This document shows positions 15,523 to 24,033 of a stretch of 34,945 nucleotides of DNA, in pieces. Each line of letters begins with the position of its first letter. Positions within the stretch are counted from its first letter, which is position 1. Source of the stretch: JBASRP01 sp044866075 (GTDB lineage Bacteria > Actinomycetota > AC-67); contig JBIOTQ010000008.1 in NCBI GenBank assembly GCA_044866075.1, positions 1 through 34,945 of the forward strand, written 5' to 3'. The position numbers and the translations under genes are program-made. Below the pieces are notes generated by a model, which searched no databases, was not told the DNA's origin, and saw only the letters and a program-made list of their open reading frames with translations.

Positions 15523-18083
15523 TCCCGCTGCGGCTGCATCTCACGAACTTCCTCTCGTACCGGGAGATGCCGGAGCCGCTCGACCTCGAGACCGTCCGCC
15601 TCGCGTGCCTGTCGGGACCGAACGGCAACGGGAAGAGCGCGCTCCTCGACGCCATCACCTGGTCGCTGTGGGGCAAAGCACGCGGGTGCGAGAGCGGGCA
15701 GGACCAGGAACGCTTGATCCGCGACGGCGCCGACGCGATGAGCGTCGAGTTCACGTTCGCCCTCGAGGGCCAGACGTTCCGTGTCGTACGCACGCGATGG
15801 CGGACCGGGAAGGGCGACATCGGTTTCAGTGTTCAGGCGGCCGACGGGTCGTGGACGGACATGGCGGGGGAGGGGAAGAAGGACACGCAGGCGCGCATCA
15901 GCGAACGCCTGCGGATGGACTACGAGACGTTCGTGGCGAGCGCATTCATCCTCCAGGGCCGCGCCGACACGTTCACGCGCCTCGAGCCGCGCGAGCGCAA
16001 GGACGTGCTGGCGAAGATCCTCGGCCTCGAGGTCTACGAGCGCCTCGCCGACCAGGCACGCGCCAAAAAGAAGGAGGCGCAAGCCGACGCGGATGCACAC
16101 GCACGCGCGCTGGACCGCCTGGAGCGCGACCTCGCCGAACGCGAAGACCTCGAACGCCGCACGGCCGAGGCGACGGAGGCCTTGACCCGCGCCGAAGCGG
16201 ACCGCGCGGCGGCGGACGACGTGCTCACAACGTTGCGGTCGAGGCTCGCGGAGCTGCAGGCCGTCGAGGCGACCGCCCGCGAGACCGAGAAACGACGCGA
16301 CGACGCGGCGGCCGCGCTCGCCGATGAGGACGCCGAGATCGCGCGTCTCAGAGAGCGCGAGACCGAGCTCGCTGAGGCGGTCACGGTCGACGAAGACGCT
16401 CGCGCTGTAGCGGCCTCCGTGCCGGAGCTCGAGCGCCAGGACGCCCGTCTCACCGAGGCCCGCTCGCGCCACGACGAGTTGACCGCCGAGGCGGCGTCGC
16501 TCGCGGCGCGCTTGGGTGAGGAACGCTCCCGCCTGGATGCCGAACGCATCGGCCACGAGCGCACGGCGGGGCGCCTCGAGAAGGAGCTCGGCGCCGAGAA
16601 CGACGCGCGGGAACTGCTCGAGCGCGCGCGCGCTCAAATCGCCGCGACAGACGAGGCCGCCGCAGAACGCGAGCGGCTGCTCGCGCGGCGGACCGAGATC
16701 CGGGAACGCCGGGCGGCGCTGGACGCCGAGCAGCAAGCCCGCGCGATGGAACGCGCCGAGATCGACGAGAAGGTCGCGCTGCTGTCGACCGGCGGCGGCG
16801 GGTGCCCGTTGTGCGGGCAGAGCCTCACACCCCTGCACCGCAGGGAGGTCAAAGCGTCCTTCACAGCCCGGCTGCGCGCCCTCACGGCAGCGGATCGCGC
16901 GGCGGCGAAGGAAACGAAAACACTCGAGACGGAGCTCGCGAAGGTCGACGCCCGCGGTAAGGAGCTCAAGCTCGCACTCGAGCAGCGCGAGAAGATCGCC
17001 GCGCAAGCCGCGGCTCTCGAGCAACAACTCGTACGTCTCGGGACCGCGCGCGGCGAACTCGACGCGGCGCGCCGCGCGGCCGCCGAGATCGCCGCACGGC
17101 TCACGGCCGACGACTACGCCGTCCCCGAACGAGAGAAGCTCGCCCGCGTGCGTGAGGAGCTGGCGGCGGTCGGGTTCGATGCGAAGGCGTATCAGACGTT
17201 CCAAAAAACACTGGAGAGCGCGCGTCGCGCCGAGCGCGCGATCGCCGCGGCGCGGGAAGCAGCCGCGGCACTCGATGCCTGCGGCAAGCAGATCACGTCC
17301 GCGACCGACCGCGCCGAACGCGCGCGCGCGGCGATCGCGGTCGCGACCAAGGACCTGGCGGCGATGCGGGAGAAGCTCGTGGAATTGCCGGCCTTGCGGG
17401 AACAGCAGACCAGGGCCGAGCGGACCCGTGCCGCCGCTCAAACTGCGGTCGACGAGACCGGCCGCGCTCTCGCGACCAGCACGCACGCTCTCGAGGTTCT
17501 CCAGCGTGAAGAGGCGGCCGCCGTCGAGGAGAAGCAAGCGGTCGCCGCGGCGAAACGACTCGCCCGCCTTTATGAGAAGCTCGTCAAAGCGTTCGGCCGC
17601 GACGGGATCCCCGCCCGGATCATCGGCAACGCCATCCCGGACCTCGGCCAGGAGGCCAACCGCCTGCTGGCCCTGCTGTCCGACGGCCAGTTCACGATCT
17701 CGATCGATCCCATCCGCGAGACCAAGGGCGGCAAGCTCAAGGAGACGCTCGAGATCAGCGTCTACGACGCCAGCGGGAAACGCCCGTACGAGATGTACTC
17801 AGGGGGCGAACGCCTCCGGATCGACTTCGCGTTGCGCGTGGCTTTGTCACACCTCCTCGCCACCCGCGCCGGCGCCCGACTCGAGACCCTCGTGATCGAC
17901 GAGGGTTTCGGGAGCCAAGACACCGAGGGCCGGCTGCGGCTCCTCGAAGCGGTGATGCGGGTCCGGACCGAGTTCCGGACCGTTCTGGTCATCACCCATA
18001 TCGAGGAGCTGAAGGAACATTTCCCGGTCCGCATCGAGGTCGTGAAAGACGCCGTGAAGGGCTCCTTGGTGTCCGTGGTCTGA
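15519..18083 (+). CDS. sbcC: Rad50/SbcC-family SMC-like ATPase
   Basis: An 854-residue ATPase. The N-terminal lobe has Walker A GPNGNGKS at 33-40 (K39). Long charged heptad-rich coiled coils (about 180-400 and 455-690) flank a zinc hook CPLCGQ (C429, C432). The C-terminal lobe holds the signature YSGGERLRIDFALR (S761, G762, G763, E764) and Walker B LVIDEGFG (D794, E795). With Mre11 it tethers and processes DNA ends. The coils are short compared with eukaryotic Rad50 and close to archaeal Rad50 in length. GTG 15519 overlaps the sbcD stop and gives the expected RLHLTNFLSY start. It is the last gene of the operon; an independent promoter for the next gene follows. Confidence 0.93.
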   Translation: MIPLRLHLTNFLSYREMPEPLDLETVRLACLSGPNGNGKSALLDAITWSLWGKARGCESGQDQERLIRDGADAMSVEFTFALEGQTFRVVRTRWRTGKGDIGFSVQAADGSWTDMAGEGKKDTQARISERLRMDYETFVASAFILQGRADTFTRLEPRERKDVLAKILGLEVYERLADQARAKKKEAQADADAHARALDRLERDLAEREDLERRTAEATEALTRAEADRAAADDVLTTLRSRLAELQAVEATARETEKRRDDAAAALADEDAEIARLRERETELAEAVTVDEDARAVAASVPELERQDARLTEARSRHDELTAEAASLAARLGEERSRLDAERIGHERTAGRLEKELGAENDARELLERARAQIAATDEAAAERERLLARRTEIRERRAALDAEQQARAMERAEIDEKVALLSTGGGGCPLCGQSLTPLHRREVKASFTARLRALTAADRAAAKETKTLETELAKVDARGKELKLALEQREKIAAQAAALEQQLVRLGTARGELDAARRAAAEIAARLTADDYAVPEREKLARVREELAAVGFDAKAYQTFQKTLESARRAERAIAAAREAAAALDACGKQITSATDRAERARAAIAVATKDLAAMREKLVELPALREQQTRAERTRAAAQTAVDETGRALATSTHALEVLQREEAAAVEEKQAVAAAKRLARLYEKLVKAFGRDGIPARIIGNAIPDLGQEANRLLALLSDGQFTISIDPIRETKGGKLKETLEISVYDASGKRPYEMYSGGERLRIDFALRVALSHLLATRAGARLETLVIDEGFGSQDTEGRLRLLEAVMRVRTEFRTVLVITHIEELKEHFPVRIEVVKDAVKGSLVSVV

Positions 18084-18111
18084 ACTGGGAATATCCGGGG
18101 GCGATGAAGCG

Positions 18112-18140
18112 TTGCGGCGACTCCTGGCCTGCGTTATAAA
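18112..18140 (+). promoter_or_regulatory. Promoter for the DUF4193-lnt-ppm1 genes
   Basis: TTGCGG (18112-18117) and TATAAA (18135-18140) are separated by 17 nt, a good match to a housekeeping sigma promoter. The predicted start near 18147 would leave a leader of about 26 nt with AGGAG at 18164-18168 before GTG 18173. Confidence 0.6.
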
Positions 18141-18172
18141 GCGCGGGCCTCGACCCGAACGATAGGAGAGCC

Positions 18173-18433
18173 GTGCGCGACGAAGAAGAAGAGAACGTAG
18201 GCGAGACCAGTCTCGAGGAGCTGCTCGCCCGGCGCGCCGAGGACAAGCCCGGGGAGGAGGAGGACGAGTCCGTCCTCGACCTGGCGCGGGGCGAGGAGCG
18301 GGCGGAGACGCTCGCGATCAAGGTCCTTCCCCAGCAATCCAACGAATTCACATGCCGGAACTGCTTCCTCGTGAAGCACAAGAGCCAGCTGGCCGACAAG
18401 AAGAAGATGATCTGCCGGGACTGCGCGGGGTAA
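18173..18433 (+). CDS. DUF4193 family zinc-ribbon-like protein
   Basis: An 86-residue protein of the DUF4193 family, which is characteristic of Actinobacteria and has no known function. The first 45 residues are highly acidic and probably disordered (EEEENVGETSLEELLARR). The second half reads LPQQSNEFTCRNCFLVKHKSQL and ends with CRDC, giving two CxxC knuckles for one zinc ion. GTG 18173 has AGGAG 4 nt upstream. It is the first gene after the promoter at 18112-18140 and lies 37 nt before lnt. Its tie to lipoprotein maturation is by position only. Confidence 0.85.
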   Translation: MRDEEEENVGETSLEELLARRAEDKPGEEEDESVLDLARGEERAETLAIKVLPQQSNEFTCRNCFLVKHKSQLADKKKMICRDCAG

Positions 18434-18470
18434 AGAACCCCAACATCTCCCGACCGGCGCGGAGGACGGA

Positions 18471-20141
18471 CTGAACCCCGACGCCTGGCGCCTCCGGCTC
18501 CGCCTGCTCTTCGCCCTCGTCTCCGGGGGCCTGGCGTTCCTCGCGCTCCCTCCGCTCGATATCGGCTGGGCGAGCTACGGCGCCCTCATCCCGCTGCTTC
18601 TCGCGCTGCGCGGCGCGCGGGGCCGCGCCGGATTCCTCGTCGGTCTGGTTTTCGGCCTCGCCTACCTCGGCCCGCTCGTGTGGTGGATCTCGCTCTTCGG
18701 GTACCTCCCGTGGAGCGTCCTCGTCGTCTCGCAGGCGCTCTTCTACGCGATGTTCGGATGGTTCGCGGCGTGGGCGTCGAAAGGCGCGGTGGGGCGTCTC
18801 GCGGCGACGCCGCTGCTCTTCGCCGCGCTCGAGGTCGCACGGGCGCGGTGGCCGCTCGGCGGCTTCGCGTGGGGGGATCTGGGGTACGCGCAGCACGACG
18901 CGCTCCCGTTGCTCCCGCTCGCGCGCGCCGGCGGCGTGCACGCGATCACGTTGGCGCTCGTGTTCGTCAACGCGGGCGCGGCGGAGGTTCTCGCCGTGGG
19001 ACGGGTGTGGCGGCGCGCCCTCGCGCTGGCCGTCGCCGGGGGAGTGGCGGTCGGGCCGATGTGGCTCCCGCTGGGGCTCGCCGGCCCTCGGGCGGGGGAG
19101 CTCGACGTCGCTCTGATTCAGGGGAACGTGCCGGAGCGGAGGTTCACAGACTTCGCGTCGCGCACGGGACGGACCGGTCCCGAAGATCTCACGATCATCG
19201 AGAACCACATCCGGCTGACGGACCAGCTTGCGTCGAGCCCGCCGAACCTGGTGGTGTGGCCGGAGAACGCGATCGATCGCGACCCGCTCGCGGATCCCGA
19301 CATCGGCCTGCGGATCGAAGACGTGGTGCGGAGGGTCGGCGCCCCTCTGATCGCCGGCGCGATCCTCGATGTCAGGGACCAGCCCGACCGGTTCATCAAC
19401 TCCAACCTTCTCTTCGGCAGCACCGGCCCGGTGACCGCCCGCTACGACAAGATCCACCTGGTTCCGTTCGGCGAGTACGTACCCTGGCCGCGGCTGCGCC
19501 GATACATCAAGGCGCTGGAGCAGATCCCTCAGGACGGCCTGCCCGGGCACCGGACCGAGCCCTTCGACATCGGTTCCGCCAAGGTGGGGTCGGTGATCTG
19601 TTTCGAGTCGACGTACTCGAACTTCGTGCGCAAGTTCGTGGAAGAGGGCGCGCAGCTTCTCGTCGTCACGACGAACAACGCATCCTTCCGCCGTAGCCCG
19701 GCGGCCCGGCAGCACGTCGCGATGAGCCAGCTGCGCGCCGTCGAGGAAGGACGCTACGTGATGCACGCCGCGATCTCCGGCATCACGGCGGTGATCGATG
19801 CGAAGGGTCGTATCCGGCAGGAGACGCGTCTCTTCACACCCGCCGTCGTGCGCGCGACCGTTCCGCTCGCGAACGGCAAGACGCCGTACGCCAGGTTCGG
19901 TGAGGCGATAGAGCTCGGGCTGATGGGGCTCGGCGTCGTCGCCGCCGTCGCCACCATGGCGCGCATGGTCGCCCGCCGCCGCGAGCGCAGGTACTCCGAG
20001 GCGGAGGTCGAGCTCTGGGGGGGCGAGGACGTGATGCGCCGGGTCATCACGGAACGCGAAAAGGTCGACCGCGAGATCGCGGAGCGCATCGCATCGCGGC
20101 ACGAACCGCCGTCGGGGGAAGACGAGGAACCGGTGCAGTGA
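18471..20141 (+). CDS. lnt: Apolipoprotein N-acyltransferase, probable CTG start
   Basis: A 556-residue integral membrane enzyme that N-acylates the lipidated cysteine of lipoproteins. The N-terminal half has six or so hydrophobic segments (for example LFALVSGGLAFLALPPLDIGW and LLALRGARGRAGFLVGLVFG). The nitrilase-like domain keeps the triad E265 (VVWPENAID), K327 (RYDKIHLVPFGEYVP) and C377 (GSVICFES). A last membrane helix and a charged cytoplasmic tail of about 55 residues follow. The only ATG/GTG/TTG codon near the start is a GTG at 18678, which would delete the first membrane helices. The frame is open upstream, and CTG 18471 lies exactly 5 nt after GGAGG (18461-18465), so CTG is the likely start. 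The gene overlaps the mannosyltransferase gene by 4 nt. Confidence 0.9.
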   Translation: MNPDAWRLRLRLLFALVSGGLAFLALPPLDIGWASYGALIPLLLALRGARGRAGFLVGLVFGLAYLGPLVWWISLFGYLPWSVLVVSQALFYAMFGWFAAWASKGAVGRLAATPLLFAALEVARARWPLGGFAWGDLGYAQHDALPLLPLARAGGVHAITLALVFVNAGAAEVLAVGRVWRRALALAVAGGVAVGPMWLPLGLAGPRAGELDVALIQGNVPERRFTDFASRTGRTGPEDLTIIENHIRLTDQLASSPPNLVVWPENAIDRDPLADPDIGLRIEDVVRRVGAPLIAGAILDVRDQPDRFINSNLLFGSTGPVTARYDKIHLVPFGEYVPWPRLRRYIKALEQIPQDGLPGHRTEPFDIGSAKVGSVICFESTYSNFVRKFVEEGAQLLVVTTNNASFRRSPAARQHVAMSQLRAVEEGRYVMHAAISGITAVIDAKGRIRQETRLFTPAVVRATVPLANGKTPYARFGEAIELGLMGLGVVAAVATMARMVARRRERRYSEAEVELWGGEDVMRRVITEREKVDREIAERIASRHEPPSGEDEEPVQ

Positions 20142-20881
20142 GGGCGCTCGTCGTCCTGCCGACCTACAACGAGGCGGGCACGATCCGGACGGTCGTCGAG
20201 GGCGTTCTTGCGTCCTCAAGGGACGTCGATGTGCTCGTCGTCGACGACAACTCGCCCGACGGGACGGGCGCGATCGCGGACCGGCTCGCGGCCGAGAACG
20301 CCCGCGTCCGGGTCCTGCATCGCCCGGGGAAAGGCGGTCTCGGGCCCGCGTACATCGCGGGGTTCGGCCAGGGGCTCGCCCGCGATTACGACGCGCTGAT
20401 CGAGATGGACAGCGACCTGTCGCACGATCCCGAAGACGTCGCTCGTCTGCTCGCGGCTGCGGCCGACCACGACCTGGTGATCGGCTCCCGGTATGTCCCC
20501 GGCGGCGCGACGCGTAACTGGAGCGCATCGCGACGCGCACTTTCTCGCGCCGGCACCGCGTACGCGAAATTGGTCCTCGGACTTCCCCTGTCCGACGCGA
20601 CGGGCGGCTTCCGGTGCTACCGCCGCGCGGTGGTCGAGGCGATCCCGCTGACCGACATCAGATCGCAGGGCTACGCGTTCCAGATCGAGATGGCGTGGCG
20701 CGCCTGGATCCTTGGCTTCAAAGTGGGGGAGATCCCGATCGTCTTCACCGAGCGCCGGGAGGGGGCGTCGAAGATGTCGCGAAGCATCGTCCTGGAAGCG
20801 CTGGCGAAGGTCCTCCGCTGGGGGCTCAAGAGACGCCGTCCCCCCGCCGCGCCGCACCCGAACAGCGTCGCCGTTCGCTAG
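20138..20881 (+). CDS. Polyprenol-phosphate mannosyltransferase (Ppm1/DPM1-like GT2)
   Basis: A 247-residue GT2 glycosyltransferase. It starts VRALVVLPTYNEAGT, has the nucleotide-sugar motif VVDDNSPDGTG (DD at 36-37), and a D-x-D metal site DSD at 91-93 followed by LSHDPED. The SQGYAFQIEM region near residue 190 is typical of dolichol-phosphate mannose synthases. It should move mannose from GDP-mannose to a polyprenyl phosphate for lipoglycan or protein O-mannosylation. There is no C-terminal membrane domain, so it is the short, soluble class. GTG 20138 overlaps the lnt stop; in M. tuberculosis the two activities are one fused protein. A related polyprenyl-phosphate glucosyl- or aminosugar-transferase is possible. 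Confidence 0.85.
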   Translation: MRALVVLPTYNEAGTIRTVVEGVLASSRDVDVLVVDDNSPDGTGAIADRLAAENARVRVLHRPGKGGLGPAYIAGFGQGLARDYDALIEMDSDLSHDPEDVARLLAAAADHDLVIGSRYVPGGATRNWSASRRALSRAGTAYAKLVLGLPLSDATGGFRCYRRAVVEAIPLTDIRSQGYAFQIEMAWRAWILGFKVGEIPIVFTERREGASKMSRSIVLEALAKVLRWGLKRRRPPAAPHPNSVAVR

Positions 20882-20953
20882 AGGGAATGGAGCTCGCCCG
20901 CCGAACGTTAGGTGGGGTAAAGCCTCGGATGTGAGGCAGGGGGTGCGCCCGGG

Positions 20954-21199
20954 ATGCCGCCGACGTCGCAGTTCGATCGACAGATCGACTCCCGGTGGTT
21001 CACGCGCTCGTCGCGGACTGTTCATCTCGAGATGCTCCTTCTCGAACGCCGTGCCGCGGAGACCAGGGATCGTGTGAACCCGCCGATCCTGGGCGGTAAC
21101 GATCCGACCCTCAGAGATCTACTGTTCCGCGCCGGTGCCGCGTGGCTGATCGGGTGGGCGGCGCTCCTCAGCGTCGTGACGTGGGGCCCCCTTCGCTAG
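20954..21199 (+). CDS. Small basic protein with one C-terminal membrane segment (hypothetical)
   Basis: An 81-residue frame I do not recognise. It is rich in Arg in the first 55 residues, with a hydrophobic segment LLFRAGAAWLIGWAALLSVVTWG near the C terminus, as in a tail-anchored protein. AGGGGG at 20938-20943 lies 10 nt before the ATG, which is long. In such GC-rich DNA an open frame of this length could occur by chance, but the hydrophobic tail after a charged region favours a real gene. Confidence 0.38.
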   Translation: MPPTSQFDRQIDSRWFTRSSRTVHLEMLLLERRAAETRDRVNPPILGGNDPTLRDLLFRAGAAWLIGWAALLSVVTWGPLR

Positions 21200-21331
21200 C
21201 AGGTCGCGTCACGGCGTTCTTTTTGATGGAACGCCCATAATCCTCGTTACGTAAACTTACGATGAAACCTCAGAGTGGCGCCCTCAAGGGAGCGACACTC
21301 CCCCGGCGGTCGTCCTCGTAGACTCCTCCGC
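21200..21331 (+). promoter_or_regulatory. Leader region of the MOT1-type transporter with interleaved palindromes
   Basis: An AT-richer patch holds TTACGTAA (21247-21254), overlapping GTAA-AC-TTAC (21251-21260), so three TTAC/GTAA half-sites are packed into 14 bp. TAGACT at 21319-21324 is 7 nt before ATG 21332, consistent with a leaderless start. The palindromes lie about 65 bp upstream of that -10. They could be a repressor or activator site; no known operator is matched. Confidence 0.35.
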
Positions 21332-22471
21332 ATGGACGCACGCGGCCGTGTCTCAGGGCTCATCGGGGACGCCTCCGGGGCCGTGGCCGATCTCGGCGTC
21401 CTCATCCCGATCGCCACCGCGCTTATCGTGAAGAACGGGCTCGACGCGAGCACCGTCCTGGCCGGAGCCGGCGCTCTCTACGTCGTCGCGGGCCTGTACT
21501 TCAAGGTCCCCGTACCGGTTCAGCCGATCAAGGCAGCGGCCGCGATCGCCATCGCGAGGGACCTCCCCCCGGCCACGATCGCTGCCGCGGGGATCCTCCT
21601 GGGGCTGATCCTCCTGACGCTGTCCACGACCGGCGCGGCACGGCCGGTTGCTCGGTTCTTCACGCGGCCCATCGTCCGAGGGCTGCAGATGGGCGTCGGC
21701 CTGCTTCTCGTCAAGAGCGCGTTGCGCCTTCCGACGCCGCCGGTTTCGGTTACGACGTGGGCGGTCGCAGGAGGGTCCGCCGTTCTTCTCGTCTTCGCCG
21801 CGCGCAAGCGCCAGTGGCCGCTGGCGCTGGCGATCGTCGTGGGAGGCGTCCTATGGTCCCTCGCCACGCGTGCCGGCACCGTATCGCTGCGTCCGGATCT
21901 GTGGGATCCGAGTTTCGCGCGAGACGTCTTCCGCCCGTCGATCCTCTGGTCGGCTTTCACCCTGCTGGTCATCCCGCAGATACCGCTCACGTTCGGGAAC
22001 GCGGTCGTCGCGCTCACCGATCTCGAGCACCGATACTTCGGGAAGAACGCTGCGCGTGTGAACCCCGTCAGCGTCGGCCTTTCCTGCGGCCTGGGGAACG
22101 TGGTCGTCGGAAGCCTCGGAGGGATGCCCCTCTGTCACGGTTCGGGGGGTCTGACCGCCCACTATCGTTCCGGCGCCCGGTCGCACCGCATGAATCTCTT
22201 GATCGGGGTGCCTCTGTTGATCCTCGGAGTGGGATTCGGCGCCACGGCCTTGTCCGCGCTCGAGCTCATCCCCATCGCGGTCCTTGCAGGTTTGCTGGCG
22301 TTCACCGGGATCATGCACGCCGTTCTCATCACCGACCTGCGCGGTTACGATCTCGCAGTTTCCATCGCGATGGGAACGGTCGGTCTTTTGACCTCGAACC
22401 TTGCCGTGTCGCTCGCGCTCGGACTCGCCCTCGTTTGGTTGCCGTCGCTCCGGCGAACGCGCGTAGGGTGA
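21332..22471 (+). CDS. MOT1-type molybdate (or sulfate) transporter
   Basis: A 379-residue membrane protein with about ten to eleven hydrophobic segments. Two signatures of the MOT1 family, related to SulP transporters, are present. The first is KVPVPVQPIKAAAAIAI at about residue 58 and the second is GGMPLCHGSGGLTAHYRSGAR at about residue 265; IPQIPLTFGNAVVAL precedes the latter. MOT1 proteins take up molybdate at low concentration in plants and algae, and bacterial members are annotated as molybdate or sulfate transporters. No STAS domain is present, unlike SulP. There are no molybdenum-cofactor genes in the window, so the substrate stays open. ATG 21332 has no Shine-Dalgarno but a well-placed -10, suggesting a leaderless message. 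Confidence 0.82.
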   Translation: MDARGRVSGLIGDASGAVADLGVLIPIATALIVKNGLDASTVLAGAGALYVVAGLYFKVPVPVQPIKAAAAIAIARDLPPATIAAAGILLGLILLTLSTTGAARPVARFFTRPIVRGLQMGVGLLLVKSALRLPTPPVSVTTWAVAGGSAVLLVFAARKRQWPLALAIVVGGVLWSLATRAGTVSLRPDLWDPSFARDVFRPSILWSAFTLLVIPQIPLTFGNAVVALTDLEHRYFGKNAARVNPVSVGLSCGLGNVVVGSLGGMPLCHGSGGLTAHYRSGARSHRMNLLIGVPLLILGVGFGATALSALELIPIAVLAGLLAFTGIMHAVLITDLRGYDLAVSIAMGTVGLLTSNLAVSLALGLALVWLPSLRRTRVG

Positions 22472-22535
22472 ACGCGGTATGGGAGTCGTTCAAGCGCTCG
22501 AGGTGCGCGTGATCATTCCGTGAGCGGCCCCGTCC

Positions 22536-23906
22536 CTACCGCACGCGCGGCACGATGTTTTGGTTGATCCGGAAGACGTTCTCGGGGTCGTACGTCGTCT
22601 TCACGTCCACGAGCCGGTCGTATTTCTTCCCGCCGTACGCGGCGCGCACGCGGTCGTGCCCCTCCTCCATCAGGAAGTTGACGTAGACGCCGGACTGGAA
22701 GGGCGCCAGCTCATCGAGGAAACGTCGCGTCCACTCGGTGTGCTCCGCCGCCCCCGGATCGCCCGGCTGCCACACGCCGTTGATGTTGATGTTGTGCGCC
22801 GCGTCCCGGTGGCTGTAGGCGGTGGCGTCCTCCGCGACCGCGGCCACCGCGCCGCCGAGCTGGAAGATCACCGAGTACGACAACGGCGACGTGATCTTCA
22901 GGGAGTTCGACACGATCAGGTTGATGAGGTCGTCCTCGAGCCGCGGGAGGTCGGTCGACTTCCAGTAGTAGTGCCAGCCGTGCGGCACGGTGACGTCGAA
23001 CATCGATTGATGTGCGAGCCACGGCTTGCGCGCCACCAGATCGATCAGCGGCGAACCGAAGCGGCGGAGCGGAGCGAGGAATCGCTCGCCGTCGTCCGGG
23101 TCGTCGATCCAGCAGTTCGCGACACTGATCACGAGCCGCCCGTGCAGCTCGGCAGGCAGGAACGGCACGGTGGGCGCGCGGCGCAAGTTGACGATAGACC
23201 CGTACGCGAGCGGCGCGTCCTCGATGAAATCGCGGTAGAAACGCAGCACGTCGGGCGCGTCCTCCATCGCCCAATAAACGGGTCCCGCGAGCACCGTCGG
23301 TCCGACAGGCGCCGCGCGGAATTCGAACGAGGTCACCACGCCGAAGTTCCCGCCGCCGCCGCGGATGGCCCAGAAGAGATCGGGGTTCTCGTCCTCGCCC
23401 GCTCGCACCACCGCGCCGTCCGCCGTCACGACGTCGGCGGACAAAAGGTTGTCGATCGATAACCCGTGCTTGCGCATGATCCATCCGATCCCTCCACCGA
23501 GCGTCAAGCCACCCACGCCGGTGTGGGTGACCACGCCGGACGGTATGGCCAGCCCGTGCAACTGCGTGTCGTTGTCGACGTCTCCGAGCAACGCGCCGCC
23601 CTGGACGCGAACGGTTCGGTTCGCGGGGTCCGTTCGCACACCGCGCATCAACGACAGATCGACGACAAGCCCATCATCGACGAGCGCGAGCCCGGCGATG
23701 TTGTGACCGCCCCCCCGGACCGACAAGGTCATCCCCTTCTCGCGTGCGTGGCGCAGCGCGGCGACGACGTCCGACGTGCCGAGACAGCGCGCGATCACGG
23801 CCGGCCGTCGATCGATGGCGCCGTTCCATACGGCCCGCGCCTCGGCGTACCCGTCCTCGCCCGGCGCGACGATCGGACCCCGAAAACCCTGGATATCGAC
23901 GGCCAT
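22536..23906 (-). CDS. FAD-binding oxidoreductase of the berberine bridge enzyme type
   Basis: A 456-residue flavoprotein of the VAO/BBE superfamily. The FAD domain includes LSVRGGGHNIAG, where H68 is the residue that forms an 8-alpha-histidyl link to FAD. VGGLTLGGGIGWIMRKHGLSIDNL and IRGGGGNFGVVTSFEF follow. The C-terminal BBE motif reads YDRLVDVKTTYDPENVFRINQNI. At the position of the second, cysteinyl FAD link of bicovalent enzymes there is a valine (SGVVTHTGVGG), so attachment is probably through histidine only. Members oxidise alcohols, sugars or alkaloids with O2; the substrate is not predictable. There is no signal peptide when it starts at ATG 23906, which has GGGAGG 5 nt upstream. 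It is divergent from the HxlR regulator, a possible controller. Confidence 0.88.
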   Translation of the reverse strand: MAVDIQGFRGPIVAPGEDGYAEARAVWNGAIDRRPAVIARCLGTSDVVAALRHAREKGMTLSVRGGGHNIAGLALVDDGLVVDLSLMRGVRTDPANRTVRVQGGALLGDVDNDTQLHGLAIPSGVVTHTGVGGLTLGGGIGWIMRKHGLSIDNLLSADVVTADGAVVRAGEDENPDLFWAIRGGGGNFGVVTSFEFRAAPVGPTVLAGPVYWAMEDAPDVLRFYRDFIEDAPLAYGSIVNLRRAPTVPFLPAELHGRLVISVANCWIDDPDDGERFLAPLRRFGSPLIDLVARKPWLAHQSMFDVTVPHGWHYYWKSTDLPRLEDDLINLIVSNSLKITSPLSYSVIFQLGGAVAAVAEDATAYSHRDAAHNININGVWQPGDPGAAEHTEWTRRFLDELAPFQSGVYVNFLMEEGHDRVRAAYGGKKYDRLVDVKTTYDPENVFRINQNIVPRVR

Positions 23907-24033
23907 GGCTCCCTCCCCTCTACCTCGGCCCAGAATCGCCCGTCGCGACGCCCGCAACAAGGCCAGGAACTGGACCCATGCCGTTCAGAAAATGGACTGG
24001 CCTTCTGTGCCCGACCGTGAGAGACTCCCGCCG

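Noticed and set aside
15348..17537. Long minus-strand open frame opposite rad50 (729 codons)
   Set aside because: Leu/Arg/Gly-rich product without domains, antisense to a gene with all Rad50 motifs.
18348..20540. Long minus-strand open frame opposite lnt and the mannosyltransferase gene (730 codons)
   Set aside because: Spans two clear genes and an intergenic gap on the other strand and reads as Arg/Pro-rich noise.
21213..21235. GGCGTTC / GAACGCC hairpin as a terminator of the small gene at 20954
   Set aside because: The T-run lies in the loop and no T-run follows the stem, so it does not have the form of an intrinsic terminator.
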